A stretch of DNA of 37,501 bases, taken from NCBI GenBank assembly GCA_944367415.1, contig CALVWN010000036.1:1-37501 (forward strand), written 5' to 3'. The first letter of the stretch is position 1, and every line of letters starts with the position of its first letter. Shown piece by piece: positions 25,523-32,615 of this stretch. The DNA is from an uncultured Clostridia bacterium. Its GTDB lineage: Bacteria > Bacillota > Clostridia > Christensenellales > Borkfalkiaceae. The notes under the pieces are model-generated. The model saw only the letters and a program-made list of their open reading frames with translations. It did no database searches and was not told where the DNA came from. Made by a program: the position numbers and the translations under genes.

Positions 25523-26008
25523 TCAATATCCCTTATATTTCATGAGAAATTCGAGCACGTTCAATTTTTTGATATCCGATAAGATCTCCTCATCATCGTA
25601 CCACCAAGTGTCGCCGATGTATGATCGACTATCCGCATAGTACCATGGAATGATTTTCGTGTATGCCTCGTCTTTGGGGATCAGATGATAAAGATAAATA
25701 TTTCTGTCCAAAAAGACGGCAAACCGTTCGTGTACCCGATATGCCGACGTAAAATCATCGGAAGTATGCAACCCGTCCTCCGTCTCGGACTGCCTGCTCA
25801 TCGTCAGATATTCCCGATAGAGCGCGGACGTCTCCAGGGTTTCGGAATCCCATATCTCCCGATATAAGGTACGCATCAAAACCGGATATCCGTAGTCCGC
25901 GATCAATTTGTCTGCGCTTTTATACGTCTTCCCGTCTGTGAGCCGGATGAACGCGGAATTGACCGTCCCCCTTCCCGACACGTTGCTCCGTATGATGATC
26001 TTTTCCAT
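25523..26008 (-). CDS. Hypothetical protein (161 aa), last gene of the Rhs-remnant island
   Basis: Not recognised. Predicted soluble, mixed charge, Tyr/Trp-rich towards the C-terminus (KIIPWYYADSRSYIG, DTWWYDDEEIL). It opens with MEKIIIRSNVSGRGTVNSAF, a beta-rich start. The start chosen is the ATG at 26006-26008 with GGGGGAAG upstream; an in-frame ATG 5 codons earlier is possible. It follows the 26050 gene by 41 bases in the same direction. Position in a row of small soluble genes behind an Rhs remnant makes an immunity-type role plausible, by context only. Confidence 0.6.
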   Translation of the reverse strand: MEKIIIRSNVSGRGTVNSAFIRLTDGKTYKSADKLIADYGYPVLMRTLYREIWDSETLETSALYREYLTMSRQSETEDGLHTSDDFTSAYRVHERFAVFLDRNIYLYHLIPKDEAYTKIIPWYYADSRSYIGDTWWYDDEEILSDIKKLNVLEFLMKYKGY

Positions 26009-26049
26009 CTTCTTCCCCCGCATGGCATCATGTCCGACAGCCCGACCGG

Positions 26050-26664
26050 TCAGGTGACGTCGGGTATGAGATATTTTTTTCTTAAAAAATCTTCTATCTT
26101 CCCCAGGCATTGATTTTCAGGAAGCCCGTAAAAAAACAATGTGTTCCCGTCGTAAGACAGATCCAACAACTCCACAATGACAGAAAACTTGGAAATCAAC
26201 TGATCTTTCAGTTTGCCGAAATCCGAAAAAATCTTTTCATTTTGTTGCGCAAACAGGCTTTCCGCAACGGCAGGCTCTGTAAAACAAATCACCCGATCCA
26301 TGCGGTCTGCACAAAGACTCGATCGGATCTGTTCTGCAACAAGTTCACGGCAGCCGGCCATGACCGAAAAAGAATCATTTTGGAATACCTGCTGCTTCGC
26401 CTTCTTGAACTGATCGAGCCCCTTATAAATCTCGACCCGGGAAAAGGGCGCCTCTTTCACATTCGCTGCGATCTCATAGAGTCTTTTCTTGCCGACGACG
26501 GAACGCACTTCATCGATGAGCGCGGCATAGAACGAGATACTTTTCGGATATAACTCCGGATCCGACCAAAAATCTTCCTCTACGGTAACCCCGATCGACT
26601 CTACCGGCATTCCCGTCTTATGCCAATGGCCGTTGAATTCTGTATTTACGATCTTAACCGTCAT
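26050..26664 (-). CDS. Hypothetical protein (204 aa) in the Rhs-remnant island
   Basis: Not recognised. 204 residues, no signal peptide or TM segment. It begins MTVKIVNTEFNGHWHKTGMP, and has an acidic Trp/Phe-containing segment (VTVEEDFWSDPELYP), a helical middle and a C-terminal stretch ELLDLSYDGNTLFFYGLPEN. AAGGGGAC precedes the ATG at 26662-26664. GC content is already lower than in the housekeeping genes. Size, solubility, mild acidity and the position downstream of an Rhs tail suit an immunity-type protein, but this is inference. Confidence 0.65.
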   Translation of the reverse strand: MTVKIVNTEFNGHWHKTGMPVESIGVTVEEDFWSDPELYPKSISFYAALIDEVRSVVGKKRLYEIAANVKEAPFSRVEIYKGLDQFKKAKQQVFQNDSFSVMAGCRELVAEQIRSSLCADRMDRVICFTEPAVAESLFAQQNEKIFSDFGKLKDQLISKFSVIVELLDLSYDGNTLFFYGLPENQCLGKIEDFLRKKYLIPDVT

Positions 26665-26750
26665 GGGCGTCCCCTTACAAATTCAATTTTGCACTCCCTG
26701 ATCGACACGCATTTTGCCCCACCGCGCAGGCGTCGGAAACATAAAATAGC

Positions 26751-27179
26751 TCATATGTTTAAGTATTCCAACAATTTCGCAGATGACATATTATATAGCG
26801 TCTGATGGCGTAACGTTAAATTTCGCAATTTTTCTATGCCGGAAAACCCATCTACATAATAATCTATATCCGCCAAACACGCTTCCAAAGATCCTTTATC
26901 ATCTAATCTGACAAAATTACACCTGTCTCTGTCAAACAATGGGGCGGATGTATGATTGGATAAGGCTTTGACGACACATGCAAGATTGACATAATAATCA
27001 ACAGGGTCATAGCAAGATGTTTGAACTTGAACCATGGCAATCGTTTCTGTAAATTCTTTCATAAAAGATACAGCGGTACGAGAAACAAAACCTTTTGAAA
27101 ATAATGCATTTTTGAAAAGTTTTAAAAAAACTTTCTTTTCTAACCCTGCTATACCATATATTTGCGTTCCTAATTCCAT
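26751..27179 (-). CDS. Hypothetical protein (142 aa), DUF4304-like layout
   Basis: Small soluble protein in an AT-rich stretch. The order of features (KVFLKLFKNALFSKGFVSRT, then an aromatic/strand region, MVQVQTSCYDPVDYYVNLAC) resembles DUF4304-type proteins: F-x2-L-x4-GF, then a V-x-Q-x-S strand and YYVNL. These often occur among immunity-like genes. The match is by eye and weak. AAGGAGA precedes the ATG at 27177-27179. A perfect 10-base inverted repeat (27195-27218) lies just upstream of that ribosome-binding site and could regulate the gene. Confidence 0.62.
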   Translation of the reverse strand: MELGTQIYGIAGLEKKVFLKLFKNALFSKGFVSRTAVSFMKEFTETIAMVQVQTSCYDPVDYYVNLACVVKALSNHTSAPLFDRDRCNFVRLDDKGSLEACLADIDYYVDGFSGIEKLRNLTLRHQTLYNMSSAKLLEYLNI

Positions 27180-27194
27180 TTTGTCTCCTTCAAA

Positions 27195-27218
27195 ATTTTA
27201 TTTGTATGCAAATAAAAT
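27195..27218. repeat. Perfect inverted repeat upstream of the 27179 gene
   Basis: ATTTTATTTG (27195-27204) and CAAATAAAAT (27209-27218) separated by TATG. It could be an operator or, in RNA, a hairpin next to the ribosome-binding site; there is no strong T tract. Confidence 0.6.
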
Positions 27219-27226
27219 ATTAAAAT

Positions 27227-27739
27227 TTACACGACTTTCTCTGTGATGTCTGCAAATTTTATTGCTTGCTTGGATCCTGTCAAGTCAAAACGTTGTTTGG
27301 CAATATAAATTACATAACGATTTTCTCCGTTCTGTTTCATAACAGAATAATATTTTTTCATCTTGAGCGTTTGCGCAATATTCATTATAAAAAGAGAGAT
27401 AATATCATTGTGATGCAATTTTAAGTACCTGATTTCATTGTCAGGCAAATCGTCACAGCCGGAAGATTTCTGCAATTCACTACACGTTGCGTCATGAAAT
27501 ATTCTTGCAAATTTGAAATCCGTGAATGTGAGATCTTGAATATTATCTATAAAATATTGCTCGATCTCATCATACATGACCGCCACGATCAGCGTTTTCT
27601 CCCGCTCGCTCGATTCCACATGAAATAAGATACGATCGTCATTTTTGACATAAAAGAATTTTTCACATTCCGAGATCAGATATTCATACACCGCTTCTGT
27701 CATTTGCTCCCATTGATAGTTGATAAAATATACTTTCAT
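27227..27739 (-). CDS. Hypothetical protein (~170 aa) in the Rhs-remnant island
   Basis: Not recognised. AT-rich gene, soluble, beginning MKVYFINYQWEQMTEAVYEY, with alternating aromatic and acidic residues (SECEKFFYVKNDDRILFHVE, DEIEQYFIDNIQDLTF) and a C-terminal YVIYIAKQRFDLTG. The ATG at 27737-27739 is preceded by GGAAGAG; another ATG four codons earlier (27749-27751) follows AAGG and gives 174 residues. It shares size range and direction with its neighbours. The amino-acid make-up (Lys, Ile, Asn, Tyr) reflects the low GC and differs sharply from the flanking core genes. Confidence 0.65.
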   Translation of the reverse strand: MKVYFINYQWEQMTEAVYEYLISECEKFFYVKNDDRILFHVESSEREKTLIVAVMYDEIEQYFIDNIQDLTFTDFKFARIFHDATCSELQKSSGCDDLPDNEIRYLKLHHNDIISLFIMNIAQTLKMKKYYSVMKQNGENRYVIYIAKQRFDLTGSKQAIKFADITEKVV

Positions 27740-27818
27740 GAGCTCTTCCATCCTTATTTTTTAACTTTTTGGAGTAATCAAGAATTATTTTGTTGCAAAA
27801 TCGTAAAATTTCAAGGCA

Positions 27819-27855
27819 GGATCAGAAGAATGCAACAAATGCATTCTCCTGATCC
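27819..27855. repeat. Long imperfect hairpin between two island genes
   Basis: GGATCAGaAGAATGC (27819-27833) pairs with GCATTCTcCTGATCC (27841-27855), one mismatch, 7-base loop. No T run follows on either strand, so it is not a classical terminator. It may be an RNA processing or recombination-related structure. Confidence 0.6.
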
Positions 27856-27909
27856 CACAAGTGAGATAAGCACTTTATCTAACCCCATAAAATATCAGTT
27901 ATTCCTAAA

Positions 27910-28398
27910 CTACTCTTCCCATGCATCTTTCAAATCCAAGTAAATCGCGACTAAAATATTATCACAAATTACCGCAATTGTTCTATCTGTAAATTCTATA
28001 GCAACTCCATTTAAGCAAGGATTCCCAACGCATAAAATTTTTTGAATAGAATCATAATACGCGTGATCATCAATACATAAATAACGACATCCGGCTCCAA
28101 TTAAAAGTTCGCCTTCATGGCAAAAGAATAAATCTCCCTTGTGGTAAGAGGGAATTTTTAAGGTTTTTTCTTGTATATTACCAATTAAAGTTCCCTGAAA
28201 ATTAATGCATTTTCCTGTATTACCATCTACATTTAGTTCAAACCGCCAATCCCCACCAAGAGAAATAGTAAAATTTCCTCCTTTGGTAGAATAGAGTAAA
28301 GAACAATCTTTCATAATAGAGAAAAAACCAGTATCGCAGTTTTCTTTTACAATATATTTAAATTGCATATTTTCTTGTTTGATACTTTCCTTTTTCAT
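27910..28398 (-). CDS. Hypothetical protein (162 aa) directly behind the Rhs remnant, candidate immunity gene
   Basis: Not recognised. Soluble, beta-strand-rich (TKGGNFTISLGGDWRFELNV, GELLIGAGCRYLCIDD, EFTDRTIAVICDNILVAIYL), with six cysteines. The ATG at 28396-28398 has GGAG 7 bases upstream; the frame extends ten codons further, into the end of the Rhs frame. It starts only 13 bases after the stop of the Rhs remnant, the spacing expected for a toxin-immunity pair. The immunity role is inferred from position alone. Confidence 0.65.
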   Translation of the reverse strand: MKKESIKQENMQFKYIVKENCDTGFFSIMKDCSLLYSTKGGNFTISLGGDWRFELNVDGNTGKCINFQGTLIGNIQEKTLKIPSYHKGDLFFCHEGELLIGAGCRYLCIDDHAYYDSIQKILCVGNPCLNGVAIEFTDRTIAVICDNILVAIYLDLKDAWEE

Positions 28399-28411
28399 AG
28401 AAAAACTCCAA

Positions 28412-28840
28412 TTAAAAACCAAATCCAAAATGCCAAATAACTCGTGCAGTAATCGTTACTCCAGCCACAATGAGCATTGGAACTAATGCAACTCCACTAG
28501 CAATCACCAAAGTACCAGCAACAACTGCACCTATTCCCGTAATAATTCTTCCTATTCCAGTTATCCACTCTGGCATATGCCCGGATCCGTCGATAAACAT
28601 CACCGGATTGTTTCCACAATAGACATAGAGGTTGAGCTGTCCGGGAACCTGGGCAAGCACGGGCACAAGCTCTAAATTGTCCGCACTGATAAAACGACAT
28701 ATTTCCGGATCGTAATAACGGCTCTGCAGATAATAGAAGCCCGTTTCATCGTCGTAATAATACCCGCGATACAGGAAGGGATCGATCGAAAGAAGTTCGG
28801 AGCCGCCCCGCGAAAGAAGATTCTCCCATACGTCGTATCT
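28412..28840 (-). pseudogene. 5'-truncated Rhs/YD-repeat core remnant with hydrophobic tail
   Basis: An open frame without an early start codon encodes the end of an Rhs core: YDVWENLLS, then FLYRGYYYDDETGFYYLQSR, YYDPEICRFISAD and NLYVYCGNNPVMFIDGSGH. These are the conserved last ~80 residues of the repeat-associated core. After it come ~55 hydrophobic, Gly-rich residues (GIGRIITGIGAVVAGTLVIA, ending RVIWHFGFGF), a variable tip that might be a membrane-acting domain or a truncated toxin. Reading upstream, a TAG (28841-28843) follows immediately and no more Rhs sequence exists, so thousands of bases of the gene are gone. A GTG at 28666 could start an 84-residue product. Confidence 0.82.
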
Positions 28841-28842
28841 CT

Positions 28843-28870
28843 ATTGTATCATGATTTGCGTCATTGTCAA
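28843..28870 (-). promoter_or_regulatory. Promoter-like sequence reading into the Rhs remnant
   Basis: Minus strand: TTGACA (28865-28870), 16-base spacer, TACAAT (28843-28848), ending right where the Rhs remnant begins. It overlaps a small inverted repeat ATTGTC/GACAAT (28863-28880). Confidence 0.5.
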
Positions 28871-28880
28871 GCAGGACAAT

Positions 28881-28912
28881 AAAAATCGCGCCCGCCGTAT
28901 GGCGGACGCGAT
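28881..28912 (-). terminator. Intrinsic terminator of the DUF1858 gene
   Basis: Arms ATCGCGCCCGCC (28885-28896) and GGCGGACGCGAT (28901-28912), one G-U pair, loop GTAT; followed on the minus strand by TTTTATTG. Confidence 0.8.
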
Positions 28913-28917
28913 CTTCT

Positions 28918-29115
28918 TTATTCAATGCCTTCGTTGAGCTTTGCGAGGAGCTTGTCAAGGTCTTCCCCGTGAACGGCGACCGCTTCTTCGATCGTCTCGC
29001 CGTGCGCCATCGCGCAGCCAAAGCAGTGCATCCCCGCGCCGAGCAGGATCTCCGCCGCGTTGGGATTGATCTGCAGGCACTCGGCGATCAACGTATCCTT
29101 CGTGATCTTTGCCAT
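28918..29115 (-). CDS. DUF1858-domain small protein
   Basis: 65 residues. It matches the DUF1858 pattern: an initial ITKDTLIAECLQINPNAAEI, then the cysteine pair in GMHCFGCAMAHGETIEEAVA (C-x2-C) and a C-terminal DLDKLLAKLN. Members are found alone or fused to redox and hybrid-cluster proteins, and the CxxC suggests a redox or metal role; the precise function is unknown. A longer frame exists, but the ATG at 29113-29115 follows GGAGGAA at good distance and begins the domain exactly. It has its own promoter and terminator, so it is a single-gene unit. Confidence 0.85.
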   Translation of the reverse strand: MAKITKDTLIAECLQINPNAAEILLGAGMHCFGCAMAHGETIEEAVAVHGEDLDKLLAKLNEGIE

Positions 29116-29143
29116 AGCCGTATTCCTCCGTACTTTTTCAAGT

Positions 29144-29172
29144 ATTATATCACATTGTGCGCAAAAAAGCAA
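29144..29172 (-). promoter_or_regulatory. Sigma-A promoter of the DUF1858 gene
   Basis: Minus strand: TTGCTT (29167-29172), 17-base spacer, TATAAT (29144-29149). Confidence 0.72.
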
Positions 29173-29187
29173 TGTTTTTGCAGACAC

Positions 29188-29643
29188 TTACAGCGCGATC
29201 AGCCAATAGATGAGCCCCACCGCCGCGCCCGCCGTCACGCCGAACACGATGATCGGCCCCGCGACGACGAACATCTTTGCAGCAGTCCCGTAGACAAAGC
29301 CCTCCGTTTTGAACTCCACGGCGGGAGAGGCGACAGAGTTTGCAAATCCCGTGATGGGAACGATGCTCCCCGCGCCCGCGTTCTTGCCGATGCGGTCATA
29401 CACCCCCAGCCCCGTCAGGAGAACGCCGAGAAAGATGAGCGCGACGGACACCGTCCCCGCAAGCACATCCCCCGTCAGCCCCGCAAGTTCGAACATCATG
29501 CGGAAAAACTGTCCGATGCAGCAGATGAGCCCGCCCACAAAGAAGGCGCGCACGCACGTCTTGAAGTGCTGTGTCGGCGGCGCAAAGGAATGAACGTAGT
29601 TGATATAATTTTTGTTATAGTTCTCGCGCGAGCGTCCCGTCAC
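29188..29643 (-). CDS. spoVAC: Stage V sporulation protein AC
   Basis: Membrane channel component needed for dipicolinate movement into and out of spores (known from Bacillus). 151 residues with FKTCVRAFFVGGLICCIGQF, LLTGLGVYDRIGKNAGAGSI and VPITGFANSVASPAVEFKTEG, a near-textbook SpoVAC core, plus three or four hydrophobic segments. The start is GTG at 29641-29643 with GGAGGAG 8 bases upstream; it overlaps the stop of a possible 30-codon ORF as GTGA. Unusually, no spoVAD or spoVAE is adjacent. It lies directly downstream of spoIVA, whose terminator separates them, and a sigma-G-like promoter lies between. Confidence 0.93.
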   Translation of the reverse strand: MTGRSRENYNKNYINYVHSFAPPTQHFKTCVRAFFVGGLICCIGQFFRMMFELAGLTGDVLAGTVSVALIFLGVLLTGLGVYDRIGKNAGAGSIVPITGFANSVASPAVEFKTEGFVYGTAAKMFVVAGPIIVFGVTAGAAVGLIYWLIAL

Positions 29644-29732
29644 GGGCGGATCTCCTCCCTCCCCGCTTCGGGGAAACAGGTCTCGCGCTCCTCCCGCGTC
29701 TTGCCGAGCGGGTTCTGCCTGATCTTTTTCAT
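29640..29732 (-). CDS. Possible 30-aa ORF overlapping the spoVAC start
   Basis: ATG at 29730-29732, product MKKIRQNPLGKTREERETC and on to REEIRP, very basic. Its TGA overlaps the spoVAC GTG. There is no well-placed Shine-Dalgarno (AAGGGT directly abuts the ATG), and the candidate sigma-G -10 box ends 5 bases before the ATG. It may be a leader peptide coupling spoVAC translation, or simply untranslated leader. Confidence 0.3.
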   Translation of the reverse strand: MKKIRQNPLGKTREERETCFPEAGREEIRP

Positions 29733-29737
29733 ACCCT

Positions 29738-29767
29738 TATTTTGGCAGCCCGCCGCGCAATTTATAC
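29738..29767 (-). promoter_or_regulatory. Sigma-G-like (forespore) promoter of spoVAC
   Basis: Minus strand: GTATA (29763-29767), 18-base spacer, CAAAATA (29738-29744). This fits the Bacillus sigma-G pattern (GHATR, ~18 bases, CATnHTA) with one mismatch, and spoVA is a known sigma-G target. No sigma-A promoter is seen here. Confidence 0.5.
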
Positions 29768-29770
29768 AAA

Positions 29771-29803
29771 AGACGAAAAAACTCCCCCGATCGATCGGGG
29801 GAG
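29771..29803 (-). terminator. Intrinsic terminator of spoIVA
   Basis: Perfect palindrome from CTCCCCCGATC to GATCGGGGGAG (29782-29803), followed on the minus strand by TTTTTTCGTCTTTT. Confidence 0.85.
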
Positions 29804-29808
29804 ATGGT

Positions 29809-31275
29809 TCAGAGCAGGATGCAGATGACGCCGCCCTTGCCTTCATTGACGATCTTGGTGACGGTGCGGCGCATCTTGCGCTGCGCCGTCTCGCCCATTG
29901 CGCGGTTTTTGGCGAGCAGCTCCTCGCCCAGCAGTTCCTTCAGGGTGCGCCCGAACATATTCGTCTCCCATGCGCGCGCGGGATCCTCCTCGAGCGTCTC
30001 GGCAAGACGGCGGACGAACGCCGCACTCTGTTCCTCCGTACCGAGGGCGGGGCGCACTTCGCCGCGCACGTCCACGCGGATGACGTGATAGCTGGGCGCG
30101 TCGGCGCGCAGGCTCACGCCCACCCTTCCGCCGCGCCGCACGAGCGTCGGCTCGGAGAGGTGCATCTCCGTCTCCTCGGGCGCGACGATGGCGTACCCCA
30201 TCTCCTGCGCCGTGTCAAACGCCTGCCCGACGCGGTCGTAGAGTTTTTTCGCCGCGGCGAGCTGTGAACAGTAGCGCATGAGCGAGAGGTCGTCGGTGAT
30301 CTCCCCGCCGCACTGTTCGCCCAGAACGGCATAGAACACCCCCTCTTTGGCACGGACGGTGCAATGCACGCCGCCCGTCGCCGCGTCGAGCTGTACGTCT
30401 GCGGGCGGCAGCAGCCGCTCGCTCGTCGCATAGAGCGTGTCGAGCAGGGCGCAATCGCTCATCTTGACGAGTTTCGGTGCGATGGCGCGGACGCCGCCCA
30501 GCACTTCGGACAAAATGGGACTGTCCGCGTCGAGCACGCGCATCCAGTCGGGAAGATCGATGTCCACGCATGAGACGGGGAACTCATACACGACGCGCTC
30601 CAGCACGGAGGCGAGCTTTGCCGCATCCGCCTCCTCCACATTCATCGCGAGCACGGGCGCCCGGTAGCGCTCCTCCAGCTCCGCGCGCAGCGTCTCCGCG
30701 GCGGCGGGTTCCCGACAGTTGAGGACGATGACGTAGGGCTTCCCGAGCGCCTGCAGCTCCGCCTGCGCGCGCTCCTCTGCACTCTCATAGGCGGCGCGCG
30801 GAAGCTCTGTGACGCTGCCGTCCGTCGTGACGAGGATGCCGATGGTGGAATGGTCGCGGATGACGCGGCGCGTTCCGTCCTCCGCGGCGCGATAAAAGGG
30901 AACGCTCTCCTCGCTCCACGGCGTTCGGACGAGGCGCGGCTCGCCGCCCTCTTCAAACCCCGTCGCACCCTCGACGGGAAATCCCACGCAGTCGATGAGC
31001 CGCACGCGCGCCACGGCGTCTTTGACTTTGAGCTGCGCCGCCTCCTCGGGCACAAACTTCGGCTCGGTCGTCATGACCGTCTTACCGCTCGCCGACTGCG
31101 GCAGCTCGTCGGTATAGCGCTTCTTTTTGGCGCCCGTCACCTGCGGAAGCACCAGCTCCTGCATAAATTTCTTGATGAACGTCGATTTTCCCGTCCGGAC
31201 GGGGCCGACGACGCCGATATAGATGTCGCCGCCCGTCCGCGTCGCAATATCCTCATACACTCCGAAAGATCTCAT
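29809..31275 (-). CDS. spoIVA: Stage IV sporulation protein A (spore coat morphogenetic ATPase)
   Basis: ATP-driven polymer that forms the basement layer of the spore coat on the forespore surface in the mother cell. 488 residues, as in Bacillus. The N-terminus has YEDIATRTGGDIYIGVVGPV and Walker A VRTGKSTFIKKF, then DELPQSASGKTVMTTEPKF, LIDCVGFPVEGATG and HSTIGILVTTDGS. The C-terminus ends MNEGKGGVICILL-like (NEGKGGVICILL), matching the localisation tail of the family. A longer frame runs to 31404 but crosses the promoter; the ATG at 31273-31275 begins the conserved region, with GGAGGG 12 bases upstream (rather far). A sigma-E promoter lies directly upstream. It proves sporulation ancestry, and probably ability. 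Confidence 0.96.
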   Translation of the reverse strand: MRSFGVYEDIATRTGGDIYIGVVGPVRTGKSTFIKKFMQELVLPQVTGAKKKRYTDELPQSASGKTVMTTEPKFVPEEAAQLKVKDAVARVRLIDCVGFPVEGATGFEEGGEPRLVRTPWSEESVPFYRAAEDGTRRVIRDHSTIGILVTTDGSVTELPRAAYESAEERAQAELQALGKPYVIVLNCREPAAAETLRAELEERYRAPVLAMNVEEADAAKLASVLERVVYEFPVSCVDIDLPDWMRVLDADSPILSEVLGGVRAIAPKLVKMSDCALLDTLYATSERLLPPADVQLDAATGGVHCTVRAKEGVFYAVLGEQCGGEITDDLSLMRYCSQLAAAKKLYDRVGQAFDTAQEMGYAIVAPEETEMHLSEPTLVRRGGRVGVSLRADAPSYHVIRVDVRGEVRPALGTEEQSAAFVRRLAETLEEDPARAWETNMFGRTLKELLGEELLAKNRAMGETAQRKMRRTVTKIVNEGKGGVICILL

Positions 31276-31314
31276 ACCGTCACTCTGCCCTCCGCGAAAT
31301 AGCTTTGCTGAATT

Positions 31315-31344
31315 ACTGTATGCCGGAGGCGGTCGGAATATGCC
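31315..31344 (-). promoter_or_regulatory. Sigma-E (mother cell) promoter of spoIVA
   Basis: Minus strand: -35 GGCATATT (31337-31344), 14-base spacer, -10 CATACAGT (31315-31322). This matches the Bacillus sigma-E consensus (GKMATATT, 14-15 bases, CATACAMT) at all but one position, and spoIVA is a classic sigma-E gene. Confidence 0.75.
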
Positions 31345-31349
31345 GGGAA

Positions 31350-31386
31350 ACAAAAGCCCCCGTTCCGCCGATGCGGAACAGGGGCA
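31350..31386 (-). terminator. Intrinsic terminator after fucO
   Basis: CCCCcGTTCCGC (from 31357) pairs with GCGGAACaGGGG (to 31384), loop CGAT. On the minus strand it is followed by TTTTGTTT. Confidence 0.75.
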
Positions 31387-31400
31387 GATGTTCATGGTTC

Positions 31401-32549
31401 TCAAAGGAGGGAACGATAGAGCGCGATGATGTCCTCTTTCGTGGGATCCTTGGGGTTGCCGGGACGGCAGGCGTCGTCCATTGCGGACTGTGCCAGGAAA
31501 TCGAGATCCTCTTCCTTGACGATGTTCTTGAGATCCTTAGGGATACCGACGTCCTCGGAGAGCTGCTTGACGGCGGCGACGGCTGCCTTGCGCGCCTCGT
31601 CGAGCGTCATCTTGTCGACGCCCTCCACGCCCATCGCCTTGGCGATGTCGCGGTACTTCTCGCCCGTCGCGTCTGCATTGTACTCCATAACGGTGGGCAG
31701 CAGGATGGCGTTTGCGACGCCGTGAGGGGTATCATAGAGCGCACCGAGAGGGTGAGCCATCGAGTGGACGATGCCAAGCCCCACGTTGGAGAAGCCCATG
31801 CCGGCGATGTACTGACCGAGCGCCATGCCCTCTCTGCCTACGGGGGTGTTGGCGACGGCGCCGCGCAGGTTCGTGGAGATGATCTCGATCGCCTTGGGAT
31901 GGGACCTATCGCTCATCGCCCATGCGCCCTTGGTGATATAGCCCTCGATGGCGTGGGTGAGCGCGTCCATGCCCGTTGCTGCCGTGAGGCCCTTGGGCAT
32001 ACTGCTCATCATGTCGGGATCGACGACGGCGACGACGGGGATGTCGTGCACGTCGACGCAGACCATCTTACGGTTCTTTTCGGTATCCGTGATGACGTAG
32101 TTGATGGTGACTTCCGCCGCGGTGCCCGCCGTCGTGGGAACGGCGATGATGGGCACACACTTATTCTTGGTGGGCGCGACGCCCTCCAGCGAACGCACAT
32201 CTGCGAACTCGGGGTTGGCGATGATGATGCCGATCGCCTTTGCGGTGTCCATCGAGGAACCGCCGCCGATGGCGACGATGCAGTCTGCGCCGCTCTTCTT
32301 GAACGCCGCAACGCCCGTCTGCACGTTTTCGATGGTGGGATTTGCCTTGATCTGCGAATAGATCTCGTAGGCGATGCCCGCCTCATCGAGGACGTCGGTC
32401 ACCTTCTTGGTGACGCCGAACTTCAGAAGATCGGGGTCGGAGCAGACGAAGCACTTCTTGAAGCCTCTGCCCTTGACCTCGTTTGCGATCTCCTTGATCG
32501 CGCCCTTGCCGTGATAGCTCGTCTCATTGAGAACAAAACGATTTGCCAT
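31401..32549 (-). CDS. fucO: Lactaldehyde reductase (iron-containing alcohol dehydrogenase)
   Basis: Reduces L-lactaldehyde, the product of rhamnulose-1-phosphate cleavage, to 1,2-propanediol with NADH. 382 residues, nearly colinear with E. coli FucO: MANRFVLNET start, NAD-binding IGGGSSMDTAKAIG, PTTAGTAAEVTINYVIT, and metal ligands in GMDALTHAIEGYI (Asp, His) and HSMAHPLGALYDTPHG (two His). AAGGAGAT precedes the ATG. It lies downstream of rhaD but has its own strong promoter, so it may also be expressed apart from the rhamnose genes. Confidence 0.94.
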   Translation of the reverse strand: MANRFVLNETSYHGKGAIKEIANEVKGRGFKKCFVCSDPDLLKFGVTKKVTDVLDEAGIAYEIYSQIKANPTIENVQTGVAAFKKSGADCIVAIGGGSSMDTAKAIGIIIANPEFADVRSLEGVAPTKNKCVPIIAVPTTAGTAAEVTINYVITDTEKNRKMVCVDVHDIPVVAVVDPDMMSSMPKGLTAATGMDALTHAIEGYITKGAWAMSDRSHPKAIEIISTNLRGAVANTPVGREGMALGQYIAGMGFSNVGLGIVHSMAHPLGALYDTPHGVANAILLPTVMEYNADATGEKYRDIAKAMGVEGVDKMTLDEARKAAVAAVKQLSEDVGIPKDLKNIVKEEDLDFLAQSAMDDACRPGNPKDPTKEDIIALYRSLL

Positions 32550-32578
32550 ACAAAATTATCTCCTTATCATTTTTTTCT

Positions 32579-32607
32579 ATCATACCCCTTGCGGGGCAAA
32601 TTGTCAA
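32579..32607 (-). promoter_or_regulatory. Sigma-A promoter of fucO
   Basis: Minus strand: TTGACA (32602-32607), 17-base spacer, TATGAT (32579-32584). The spacer contains the palindrome CCCC-TTGC-GGGG (plus strand, 32585-32596), a possible operator. Confidence 0.8.
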
Positions 32608-32615
32608 GATACAAG

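Noticed and set aside
28746-29021. 91-codon minus-strand ORF across the DUF1858 gene and Rhs remnant
   Set aside because: It runs out of frame through both recognised features and the terminator between them.
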